This document shows, piece after piece, positions 1 to 5,456 of a stretch of DNA of 7,312 nucleotides (its first letter is position 1; each line of letters opens with the position of its first letter). Below the pieces are notes generated by a model. The model was not told where the DNA came from. It saw nothing but the letters and a program-made list of their open reading frames with translations, and ran no database searches. The position numbers and the translations under genes were made by a program. Source of the DNA: Accumulibacter sp. (lineage in GTDB: Bacteria; Pseudomonadota; Gammaproteobacteria; Burkholderiales; Rhodocyclaceae); assembly GCA_031274075.1 (NCBI GenBank), contig JAISQQ010000293.1:1-7312 (forward strand), read 5' to 3'.

Positions 1-2
1 CG

Positions 3-47
3 GAAAGCTGGCTGTACCATCTGGCTGGACCGGACTACGACGCATGA
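3..47 (+). CDS. C-terminal end of an unidentified upstream protein (partial)
   Basis: An open frame enters from the left edge and ends with TGA at 45-47. It encodes ESWLYHLAGPDYDA, which has the mixed aromatic and acidic composition of a real protein tail, whereas the other two forward frames run on into Arg/Lys-rich text. Only 14 residues are visible, so no family can be named. The next gene starts 178 bases downstream behind its own leader, so the two need not share a transcript. This is a weak call resting on composition and on the position of the stop. Confidence 0.3.
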   Translation, partial: ESWLYHLAGPDYDA

Positions 48-65
48 AGCGACAAGCCCGCGCGG

Positions 66-85
66 AAAAAAAACGGATATTCCGT
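66..85 (-). terminator. Possible intrinsic terminator reading leftwards
   Basis: On the minus strand a small hairpin (ACGGA, loop ATA, TCCGT; 73-85) runs directly into eight T residues (complement of the A-run at 66-73). This is the arrangement of a Rho-independent terminator, but the stem is only 5 bp. No minus-strand gene lies just to the right, so it could only stop antisense transcription. The poly-A tract may instead be incidental. Confidence 0.25.
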
Positions 86-95
86 AATCCGCATT

Positions 96-127
96 CTTTG
101 CCGAGCGCGGAAGCGCCCGCGGCAAAG
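96..127 (+). other. Large GNRA-capped hairpin in the leader of the 226 gene
   Basis: CTTTGCCG (96-103) pairs perfectly with CGGCAAAG (120-127). Inside, GCGC (105-108) pairs with GCGC (113-116) around a GGAA loop, which fits the stable GNRA tetraloop class. No T-run follows on the plus strand, so it is not a standard intrinsic terminator for the upstream gene. It lies about 100 bases before the start codon of the next gene and could be a leader structure or the end of the upstream mRNA. Confidence 0.45.
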
Positions 128-225
128 CTATCGGCTCCGCACTGGAATGAGCCGGGCCGTGAGGCGGCAACAAGCGGACGCCACGCCCCCAACCGACAGG
201 GGCGCGGCCCCACGAAAGGATCGTC

Positions 226-1482
226 ATGACTACGGTATCGTCCATCGCTTCATCGGCCACCGCACCGGCCACCGCGTTTATCCCCGCAGCGCCGCAAGCC
301 GGGGCGGACACCCGCGCGGTGTCCGGCCAGGCCGCGCCCGCCGCGGCCAGCCCGGAGCCGCAAATCTCGCCGCAAGCAAAGGCATTGGCCGAATTCTTCA
401 AGGCCGCCAGCGCCTTCATCCAGAAAGAGCATTTCGAGCCTTTCACCGGCTGGAAGCGCGACAGCGCGGGTTACACGCTGAATCAGGAAAGCGGCTACCT
501 CAACATCGAAAAATACAACAACTACCTGTTCGACAAGGCGGCGACGACGCTCGTCGAACAGGCCGGGCAACTGGGTCTGGCGCTGGACAAGGACGAGACA
601 CTCGCGCAGTTGAAGGCGGACAACGCGGACATCGCCGCGATCCGGTTCAACGACGCCGATCGGGTCAAGTACCTGAAGACGAATCAGGAAGTATGTTTTT
701 CCAACCTGAGTTACAACGAAGTCGACAGCCTGACCGACATGTACATCACCGCCAAGGAGAATGGGCTGGACGCCAAGCAAGTCGGCGGTGTGGCGTTCTG
801 GCTGGGCATTTACAACAATGATCAAAAAAGCGGAATTATCATTTTGGAAGCCTATGACATCCCCGGAATGTTCCCCTCCACGGCGGAAGAAATCGCCGCC
901 CATGACGCCGAAAGATTCGCCCGCTTCCAGGACAAGATCGACATGGCCGGGGAACTCAAGGCGAGGCTGCCCAATGTCACTTTCGGTTTCGACGACGAGA
1001 GCGGCTTCTTCGGGCAACTCTTGAATCCACGCATCACGCTGGGTGGCGTCAATGACGACACCCTGGACTTCCTCCTGCAAATGGCCGACCTCTACTCGTC
1101 CGGCCCGGCGTCGGGCGAATCCTGGACCTGGAGTCCGTCGACCGGCTGGACGACCGATCCCGATTCGCCACAAGCCGCCGCCGCCAAGGCAAGCTACGAA
1201 GGATGGCTTGCGAAGACGGAGGCAGAACTTGAGGAATACTTCGGGGACAAGGCCGGGAAGACCGGAAAGGCCGCGTCCTCCCCGGACAAGACCGAGGTAT
1301 CCGATGAACTCCGGGCGATGCTGGCCAACATCGCGCAGGAGAAGGCGCTTCTCGCGCAACTGCTGCGTCCGCTGAACCCCCCGGCCGGCGCCGATGACGA
1401 CAAGCGAACGCCTTTCGCCCGGCTCGATACGGACGGCGCGATCCGGAGGCCGGGTCTCGACCGGCTCCGCCCCGGCCGATGA
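226..1482 (+). CDS. Orphan 418-residue protein of unknown function
   Basis: I do not recognise a family. The ATG at 226 is preceded by AAAGGA (215-220) at a 5-base spacing, a good ribosome binding site, so this start is well supported. Residues 1-50 are a low-complexity Ala/Pro/Ser/Thr segment without the basic start and hydrophobic core of a signal peptide. Residues 51-300 look like a folded, mostly helical domain with aromatic patches (FEPFTGW at 71-77, EKYNNYLF at 95-102, FWLGIYNN at 191-198) and one cysteine (157). A segment rich in Ser, Trp and Gly (291-312) separates it from a charged helical part (318-382) with coiled-coil character (DELRAMLANIAQEKALLAQLL). The last 35 residues turn Arg/Pro/Gly/Asp-rich and disordered. 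No membrane segment is seen. The stop lies 7 bases before a repeat element begins. A disordered N-terminus without signal peptide would suit a protein exported by a non-Sec route or an appendage-associated protein, but that is inference only. Confidence 0.85.
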   Translation: MTTVSSIASSATAPATAFIPAAPQAGADTRAVSGQAAPAAASPEPQISPQAKALAEFFKAASAFIQKEHFEPFTGWKRDSAGYTLNQESGYLNIEKYNNYLFDKAATTLVEQAGQLGLALDKDETLAQLKADNADIAAIRFNDADRVKYLKTNQEVCFSNLSYNEVDSLTDMYITAKENGLDAKQVGGVAFWLGIYNNDQKSGIIILEAYDIPGMFPSTAEEIAAHDAERFARFQDKIDMAGELKARLPNVTFGFDDESGFFGQLLNPRITLGGVNDDTLDFLLQMADLYSSGPASGESWTWSPSTGWTTDPDSPQAAAAKASYEGWLAKTEAELEEYFGDKAGKTGKAASSPDKTEVSDELRAMLANIAQEKALLAQLLRPLNPPAGADDDKRTPFARLDTDGAIRRPGLDRLRPGR

Positions 1483-1489
1483 GCCGCTG

Positions 1490-1591
1490 AGAAGCTGTTT
1501 GCGATCTTCGCTGGGAGCGCGGGGCTTCCGCCCCGCAACGGCGGTGGCCGTGCTATGGTGCTGTTGCGGGACGGGTGCCCCGCGCTCCCAG
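1490..1591 (+). repeat. Large inverted-repeat element, copy 1 (GGGAGCGCGGGGC family)
   Basis: The element starts with the shared end AGAAGCTGTTTG (1490-1501) and GCGATCTTCG, then forms a hairpin. CTGGGAGCGCGGGGC (1511-1525) is the exact reverse complement of 1577-1591, and the next 14 bases inward (1526-1539 against 1563-1576) pair with a few mismatches. The left arm also contains its own small palindrome (GCGGGGC TTCC GCCCCGC). It begins 8 bases after the stop of the 226 gene. Related copies are at 1892-1995 and, in opposite orientation, 5312-5455. It is non-coding; the open frames through it come from its GC-rich palindromes. Confidence 0.85.
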
Positions 1592-1598
1592 AGATGGC

Positions 1599-1661
1599 TT
1601 GGAGTTGCATGGGTAGGTGGATCGGAGTCGCATGGCTTGAAGTGAGCGGAGCGAACTCCAA
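1599..1661. repeat. Imperfect inverted and direct repeat spacer
   Basis: TTGGAGTT (1599-1606) and AACTCCAA (1654-1661) form an 8-bp inverted repeat with a 47-base interior. Inside, GGAGTTGCATGG (1601-1612) recurs as GGAGTCGCATGG (1624-1635). It lies between the first large hairpin element and the first 7-bp-unit element and holds no credible gene. It may be a decayed repeat of another kind. Confidence 0.4.
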
Positions 1662-1703
1662 CATTGGATGATCCCCGGCCCCTTGCTTTGAGGTTCGCTT
1701 TTC

Positions 1704-1745
1704 AGAGGACAGAGGACAGTAATGCATGCGGCGGCTTCGCCGCCG
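1704..1745 (+). repeat. 7-bp-unit/hairpin element, half copy
   Basis: Two exact units of AGAGGAC (1704-1710, 1711-1717) are followed by AGTAAT and a 7-bp-stem hairpin: CGGCGGC (1729-1735), loop TTC, GCCGCCG (1739-1745). The order 7-bp units, then TAAT, then a GC stem of 7 bp with a 3-base loop matches the fuller elements at 2326-2426 and 4017-4139, but no 7-bp units follow the hairpin here. It is therefore a half element, or one cut by the adjoining dRS3-like array. Confidence 0.6.
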
Positions 1746-1760
1746 GAGCTTGACGAATGG

Positions 1761-1875
1761 ATTCCGGCTTTCGCCAGAATGACGGGGTGGTATCGGAGGA
1801 CAGTCGCATAGCTTGGATTCCGGCTTTCGCCGGAATGACGGGGTTATGGGAATGGATTTCGGCCTGCGCCGGAAT
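1761..1875 (+). repeat. Three-unit dRS3-like palindrome array
   Basis: Three 20-bp palindromes occur in one direction: ATTCCGGCTTTCGCCAGAAT (1761-1780), ATTCCGGCTTTCGCCGGAAT (1817-1836) and ATTTCGGCCTGCGCCGGAAT (1856-1875). Each is followed by GAC and preceded by GG. The first and third also share a downstream stretch of the type GGTATCGGAG. The layout resembles the Neisseria dRS3 element (ATTCCC, 8 bases, GGGAAT) and similar palindromes widespread in proteobacteria. The spacing (56 and 39 bases) is irregular, unlike CRISPR. Confidence 0.75.
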
Positions 1876-1891
1876 GACAGGATGGTATCGG

Positions 1892-1995
1892 AGAACCTGT
1901 TTGCGGGTTTCTCTGGGAGCGCGGGGCACCCGCCCCGCAACGGCGGCGGTCGTGTCATGGCGGCTGTTGCGGGGCGGAAGCCCCGCGCGCTCCCG
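1892..1995 (+). repeat. Large inverted-repeat element, copy 2 (GGGAGCGCGGGGC family)
   Basis: It starts with AGAACCTGTTTG (1892-1903), a variant of the shared end AGAAGCYGTTTK. CTGGGAGCGCGGGGC (1913-1927) pairs with a right arm near 1980-1995 that carries an extra GC (CCCCGCGCGCTCCC). The loop resembles that of copy 1 (GGCGG, then GTGTCATGG here versus GTGCTATGG there), so copies 1 and 2 share more than the arms and derive from one ancestor. It is about 400 bases downstream of copy 1 in the same orientation. Confidence 0.8.
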
Positions 1996-2141
1996 GCAAG
2001 GGCGTGTCGCGTCGTCTGGAGTGAGCGCGGCCCGCATAGCTCGGGGTGAATGAAGCCAACCCCAACAAAACCCGGTTCAACAGCCCCTGAAATCAACGTC
2101 ATCCGCGACTCATCTTCGCGCCGCCAGGAACCGCGATGCCC

Positions 2142-2329
2142 TGAGAAGCCGTTTTAAAAAAATGGGTACGAGAAATGCATATATCCCAAAAACCTCAATT
2201 CAAGCCCTGGGGGAAGGTAGGGCGGTTTCTCCGAAACCGCCGCCCCCCGGCGCGCTCGGAGAGCGCGCCCTATCCTGGATGATCCATCTGCTTCTCAAAT
2301 GTCTTTCTGATTTCCAAAACAGCTTCTGA
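2142..2329. mobile_element. MITE-like segment bounded by inverted AGAAGCYGTTTT ends
   Basis: TGAGAAGCCGTTTT (2142-2155) and the reverse complement of 2316-2329 (TCAGAAGCTGTTTT) form an inverted terminal pair matching at 12 of 14 positions and bracketing 188 bp. There is no coding sequence inside. The right part is the 110-bp double-hairpin repeat; the left part (2156-2219) is AT-richer filler. Length, terminal inverted repeats and lack of a gene fit a non-autonomous element moved by a transposase elsewhere. I see no clear target-site duplication, so mobility is inferred. Confidence 0.4.
2220..2329. repeat. 110-bp double-hairpin repeat, copy 1
   Basis: Two perfect 9-bp stems with 3-base loops lie side by side: GGCGGTTTC/GAAACCGCC with loop TCC (2221-2241), and GGCGCGCTC/GAGCGCGCC with loop GGA (2249-2269). 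A 60-base tail follows, ending AAAACAGCTTCTGA. The segment matches 5464-5573 with 6 substitutions and no gaps. The two loop regions, TCTCCGA and TCGGAGA, are reverse complements of each other. It is non-coding and REP-like, abutting the 7-bp-unit element that follows. Confidence 0.9.
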
Positions 2330-2426
2330 CAGAGGATAGCGGACAGGGGACGGAGGACAGTCCAGTCACCGGGCGCTTCGCGCCCGCAAATATTACTGTC
2401 TTCTGTCCTCTGTCTTCCGTCCTCTG
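2326..2426. repeat. 7-bp-unit/hairpin element, full copy A
   Basis: The left side holds five in-phase units of consensus AGGACAG (2326-2360; for example AGGATAG, CGGACAG, GGGACGG, AGGACAG). The centre is a hairpin of CGGGCGC (2370-2376), loop TTC, GCGCCCG (2380-2386). The right side holds in-phase units CTGTCTT, CTGTCCT, CTGTCTT, CCGTCCT and CTG (2396-2426), complementary in type to the left units, so the whole element can fold into one long stem. The core, read on the minus strand from TAAT through the hairpin to CCGGT, is nearly the same as the core of copy B (4049-4076). It lies 125 bases before the EAL/HDOD start codon. Confidence 0.8.
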
Positions 2427-2435
2427 CCGCCGGGC

Positions 2436-2464
2436 TTGCCTTGGGGAAAGATCGCCTCCACAAT
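2436..2464 (+). promoter_or_regulatory. Weak sigma70-like promoter candidate for the EAL/HDOD gene
   Basis: TTGCCT (2436-2441) and CACAAT (2459-2464) are spaced by 17 bases, matching the sigma70 hexamers at 3 and 4 of 6 positions. It lies just downstream of the 7-bp-unit element and about 90 bases before the ATG at 2552. In GC-rich DNA such matches are common, so this is a candidate only. Confidence 0.2.
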
Positions 2465-2551
2465 CCGTAGCATTGGCGTTTGCGGCACGATTCCGTCCGC
2501 GCGGCGTCGAAGGGTTGGCAGCTTTCCGAATCTTGCGATAAGGGGTTTTGC

Positions 2552-4051
2552 ATGCTGGGTCTGTTGCGCCGGCTGTTTGGCAAGGCCGGGGTCGATACCC
2601 GGAATGAGGTTCCGGCGTCCCGGCCGTTGCCCGCGGCCCGCGTGTCCGCCGCGAAGGCGGTGGACGGCGGGGAAAATGGCGGGGACGGCGGCGCGGTTCC
2701 CGCGTCTCCGGCCGGCGACGCGCGCGATTCCGCTTTCTTTTGCCGCGAGGCGCTGGTGGGGCGCGACCAGAAAGTCGTTGGCTACGAGTTCGGCTATCCG
2801 CAACACCTGCAATCCCGCTTCATGGAAAAGCGGGTGCGGGTGCGCCAGTACTACGACGACGCGCTGCTGCGGCATCTGGCCGGCCTGGAACTCGATTCCT
2901 TTCTCGGCGACCGCCTCGCGTTGGTCGAGATTTCCCACGCTTCGCTGGATCATCCTTCGCTGGCGGCGCTGTTGCACAGGAATATCGCGCTGCTCTTGAG
3001 TTTTCCGGAAGCCGGGGCGCTGGACGCGCGGATGCTGGCCCAAGTGACGGTGATGGCCGCTCAACTGCGCGGCATGGGCGCGCGCATCGGCGTGAAATGG
3101 CAGTCCGGCTGGCCGCGGAAGGCGGACGATTTCCCCTTGCTGGCGCAGGCGGACTTCATCCAGATCGCCTGGCCGGATTGCGCGGGCATGGATTCCGCCG
3201 CGTTTTTCTCCGATTTGCGACAAGTCTCCGCGCTGGGCGCGGGGACGCGGCAGATGCCCTTGCGGCTGATCGCCGGCGAGCTGGGAACGCCGGACGATTT
3301 CTGGCAATGCTACCGTCTCGGCGCCGATTTTTTCCGGGGCGCGTTCATCAACAGCCGCGACCGGGGCAAGCGTTCAAAAAGCACGGTCAATCGGCTTCGC
3401 GTCTTGCAGCTTTTGAACAAATTGCGCCAGGACGCGGATATTCCGCAACTGGAAGAGGAATTGAAACAGGATCCGGTGTTGTCCTACCGGGTGCTGACCT
3501 ACGCCAATTCGCCGCTTTTGGGCATGGCGACCAAGATTACCCATCTGGGACACGCGATGACGATCATCGGGCGCAACAATCTGTACCGCTGGCTGGCCTC
3601 GCTGCTGTTCAACGTCGCCGACCCCGGCTATTACGAATGGGCCTTGACCGAGCAGGCGCTCTCGCGCGCGGCGCTGATGGAGCGCCTGGGCAAGAACACG
3701 GCGGGCGCCGCGCCGGACGCGCTGTTTCTCACCGGCCTGTTTTCCCTCCTGGATCAACTGATGGGAAAACCGATGGAAGAGTTGGCGACGCAAGTCCAGC
3801 TCGCCGAAGACATCCAGGCCGCGCTGGTGCGCCGGGAGGGCGTCCTGGCGCGTTTTCTCGCGCTTGCCGAAGCCTGCGAGCGCATGGACCCCGAAACCAT
3901 TGCCCGCCACGCCGAGGCGCTGGGGCTGTCATCGCGCACGGTCAGCCTCGCCGTTTTCGACGCCCTGTCCTGGGCGCACGCGATGACGCGATTGAACGGG
4001 GAGCAGGAGGCAGGTGTCAGGGATCAGGAATCAGGGATCGGGGATCAGTAA
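2552..4051 (+). CDS. EAL/HDOD two-domain signalling protein (YuxH-type) with decayed EAL half
   Basis: Length is 499 residues. The ATG at 2552 is preceded by AAGGGG (2540-2545) at 6 bases; an upstream TTG at 2480 is open in frame but has no such site and would add an unlikely tail. After a basic start (MLGLLRRLFG) and a Gly/Ala/Pro linker (to about 58), residues 60-265 align with an EAL domain in outline: FFCREALVGRDQKVVGYEF replaces the usual 'RQPI...V.GYELLYR', and LGADFFRGAFI (256-266) matches the late 'LG.DY.QGY.F' stretch. The catalytic EAL triplet and most metal-binding acidic residues are not evident. Residues 280-470 are an HDOD domain (LNKLRQDADIPQLEEELKQD, YRVLTYANSPLLG, HAMTIIGRNNLYRWLASLL). 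YuxH-type proteins act in the cytoplasm as signalling or scaffold proteins; with a decayed EAL half, a non-enzymatic role is more likely than cyclic-di-GMP hydrolysis. The last 15 or so residues (EQEAGVRDQESGIGDQ) and the stop TAA come from the repeat element at 4017-4139, so they are an acquired tail. Confidence 0.9.
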   Translation: MLGLLRRLFGKAGVDTRNEVPASRPLPAARVSAAKAVDGGENGGDGGAVPASPAGDARDSAFFCREALVGRDQKVVGYEFGYPQHLQSRFMEKRVRVRQYYDDALLRHLAGLELDSFLGDRLALVEISHASLDHPSLAALLHRNIALLLSFPEAGALDARMLAQVTVMAAQLRGMGARIGVKWQSGWPRKADDFPLLAQADFIQIAWPDCAGMDSAAFFSDLRQVSALGAGTRQMPLRLIAGELGTPDDFWQCYRLGADFFRGAFINSRDRGKRSKSTVNRLRVLQLLNKLRQDADIPQLEEELKQDPVLSYRVLTYANSPLLGMATKITHLGHAMTIIGRNNLYRWLASLLFNVADPGYYEWALTEQALSRAALMERLGKNTAGAAPDALFLTGLFSLLDQLMGKPMEELATQVQLAEDIQAALVRREGVLARFLALAEACERMDPETIARHAEALGLSSRTVSLAVFDALSWAHAMTRLNGEQEAGVRDQESGIGDQ

Positions 4052-4139
4052 TTTTTGCGGGCGCGAAGCGCCCGGTAATTGAACTGTCACCTGTCACCTG
4101 ATCCCTGTCACCTGATCCCTGATCCCTGATCCCTGATTT
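4017..4139. repeat. 7-bp-unit/hairpin element, full copy B, between converging genes
   Basis: Left side: TCAGGGA-type units in perfect phase (4017-4048: TCAGGGA, TCAGGAA, TCAGGGA, TCGGGGA, TCAG). Then TAAT, and a hairpin of CGGGCGC (4058-4064), loop GAA, GCGCCCG (4068-4074). Right side: eight in-phase units from 4084 to 4139 (CTGTCAC twice, CTGATCC, CTGTCAC, CTGATCC three times, CTGATTT). The right units are the complement type of the left ones, so the element can form a long stem with the GC hairpin at its tip. It overlaps the 3' ends of both the EAL/HDOD gene and pgl and may act as a two-way end signal, although no T-run follows the hairpin. Confidence 0.85.
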
Positions 4140-5124
4140 CAACGCAGATCGGATCTTCTCCGGTCGCGATGCGGGCGCGCGGTTCCGGGTAGCCGGTTTC
4201 GGGATCGATGGCGTGAATCGCGAGATGGCCGGAAAGCTGGCCGGCGACCGCCAGCCAGCGACCGCCGGGATCGATGGCCATGCCGCGCGGTTGGGGCTCC
4301 GCCGGGTAATGGCCGAACAGGGACAATTGTCCGTTCTGCCGCTCCACCGAGAAAACCGCCAGCGTGCTGGAACGCCGGTCGCTGGCGTAGAGGAAGCCGC
4401 CGTCGGGCGTGGCGCGCAACTCGGCGGCCCACGGCGCGCCGTCGAAGCCGTGCGGCATCATGCTGACCGACTGCTTGAGCGTGAGCGTTCCCGTGTCGGC
4501 GGCGAAGGCGAACAGGTCGATGCTGCCGTCGAGTTCGTTGAGGCAGTAGACATAGCGGTCGTCGGGAGAAAACACCAGGTGGCGCGGACCGCTGCCGGGG
4601 CGGACCGTCGTCAGCGGCGGCGCGTTCGGCGTGAGCCGGCCATCGTCCAGCCGGTATACATGGATCGCGTCCGCGCCGAGCACCGGCGCCAGCAGCCAAC
4701 GGCCCGTCGGGTCCGCCAGCGCGGCGTGCGCGCGCGGCAGGCCGGTCTCGACCTGGACCGCCGGCGCGGGACGTCCCTCGGCGTCGAGCGGAACGACAGC
4801 CAGCAGGCCGCCGCTGTAGGAAGCCACGAAGGCATTCCGCGCCGCCGCGTCGCAACTCACGTAAGCCGGCGCGCCGGGAGAGGAAACCGTACCCAGCGCG
4901 GCGAGCAGGCCGTTCTGCCGATCGATCGAACAAGTCAGCAAGGCGTCTTCATCGCGCAGGCCGGCCAGCAACAGACGGCCGTCCGGGCTGACGCGCAGCG
5001 GCAGCGGACTGCCGGGCGTGGGCAGACTCTGCCGCAAGGCCAGGCCGCCAGTGAGCGTATCCAGGGAAAACACGTCGATGCGACGGCTTGCGGCGCACGA
5101 AACGTAAATGAATGATTGGGTCAT
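4108..5124 (-). CDS. pgl: 6-phosphogluconolactonase, YbhE type (beta-propeller)
   Basis: It hydrolyses 6-phosphogluconolactone to 6-phosphogluconate, the second step of the oxidative pentose phosphate and Entner-Doudoroff routes, in the cytoplasm. The 338 residues compare with about 331 in E. coli Pgl (YbhE). As remembered from the E. coli protein, the match runs end to end: FIYVSCAASRRIDVF near the start, then GPRHLVFSPDDRYVYCLNEL (179-198), MMPHGFDGAPWAAELRATPDG (222-242), LYASDRRSSTLAVFSV (245-260), PQPRGMAIDPGGRWLAVAGQ (277-296). Repeated SPDGR/DPTGRW/TPDGG motifs mark the blades of the seven-bladed propeller. His133 and Arg181 lie in the most conserved stretches. The ATG at 5124 fits the family start; a GTG at 5184 would add 20 unmatched residues. 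No strong ribosome site precedes the ATG. The final residues from about 329 (EIRDQGSGIR) and the stop at 4108-4110 lie in the 7-bp repeat. It converges on the EAL/HDOD gene, and no zwf, edd or gnd is in view. Confidence 0.95.
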   Translation of the reverse strand: MTQSFIYVSCAASRRIDVFSLDTLTGGLALRQSLPTPGSPLPLRVSPDGRLLLAGLRDEDALLTCSIDRQNGLLAALGTVSSPGAPAYVSCDAAARNAFVASYSGGLLAVVPLDAEGRPAPAVQVETGLPRAHAALADPTGRWLLAPVLGADAIHVYRLDDGRLTPNAPPLTTVRPGSGPRHLVFSPDDRYVYCLNELDGSIDLFAFAADTGTLTLKQSVSMMPHGFDGAPWAAELRATPDGGFLYASDRRSSTLAVFSVERQNGQLSLFGHYPAEPQPRGMAIDPGGRWLAVAGQLSGHLAIHAIDPETGYPEPRARIATGEDPICVEIRDQGSGIR

Positions 5125-5155
5125 GGCAGGACTGTTTTCGGAAATGAGAGCCGAT

Positions 5156-5183
5156 AGTGTACGGGAACCTGGCGTTTGCGCCA
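5156..5183 (-). promoter_or_regulatory. Possible pgl promoter and operator-like palindrome
   Basis: On the minus strand TACACT (complement of 5156-5161) could be a -10 box about 30 bases before the pgl ATG. TGGCG, TTTG, CGCCA (5170-5183) is a perfect 5-bp inverted repeat in the -35 to spacer region, where a repressor or activator could bind. No good -35 hexamer is seen at 17 bases (GTGGCG), so an activator-dependent promoter or no promoter here are both possible. Confidence 0.25.
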
Positions 5184-5311
5184 CTCTTGATTTTACCCAG
5201 GGTCGTCGCCTGCGCGGATGTCGTAAGTAGCTGAAAGAAATCGTTCATATTCAATTTGTCATGACGAGTCCAGGGCGGCCGCACAGGATTTTCGGGGAGC
5301 AGGCAAGCCGG

Positions 5312-5455
5312 TGAGAAGCGTTCGGCGGTTTGCGTCGGGAAGGCCGGCATTCCTGGGAGCGCGGGGCTTCTGCCCCGCAACAACGATGGTGCCAATCCCC
5401 CGGTTATTGCGGGGCAGAAGCCCCGCGCTCCCAGGGAAGATCGCAAACGGCTTCT
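5312..5455 (-). repeat. Large inverted-repeat element, copy 3, with 29-bp perfect arms
   Basis: The arms at 5352-5380 and 5407-5435 are exact reverse complements over 29 bp with a 26-base loop. Each arm is itself a palindrome (GCGGGGC TTCT GCCCCGC). The outside ends are TGAGAAGC at 5312-5319 and, on the minus strand, AGAAGCCGTTTGCGATCTTC (5455 down to 5436), which matches the start of copy 1. The left end carries about 6 extra bases before the GTTTGCG stretch. The arms are less decayed than in copies 1 and 2, which suggests recent arrival or selection on the fold. It lies between the pgl start and the 110-bp repeat. Confidence 0.85.
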
Positions 5456-5456
5456 A

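Noticed and set aside
250..1359. 369-codon minus-strand frame opposite the orphan protein
   Set aside because: It is a GC-driven antisense shadow with Arg/Gly/Val-rich composition; the plus-strand gene has the good ribosome site and protein-like composition.
1761..1875. CRISPR-like array
   Set aside because: Only three palindromic units with uneven spacing (56 and 39 bases), spacers that partly repeat each other, and no cas genes; it fits dRS3-like repeats better.
1194..2102. Long minus-strand frame through the repeat region and similar frames with LGARGFRPATA-like text
   Set aside because: They are translations of the GC-rich inverted repeats and dRS3-like units, cross the end of the well-supported 226 gene and have no ribosome sites.
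2393..3307. Minus-strand frame opposite the EAL/HDOD gene
   Set aside because: It runs into the 7-bp repeat (ending in EDRRQ-like text) and is antisense to a recognisable two-domain protein.
4058..4074. Classical bidirectional intrinsic terminator between the converging genes
   Set aside because: The GC hairpin is well placed but neither side is followed by a proper T-run, so I list it only as part of the repeat element with a possible end-signal role.
2740..4101. Second long plus-strand frame overlapping the EAL/HDOD gene
   Set aside because: Composition is Arg/Ala/Gly-dominated and no family is recognisable; the other frame carries clear HDOD motifs.
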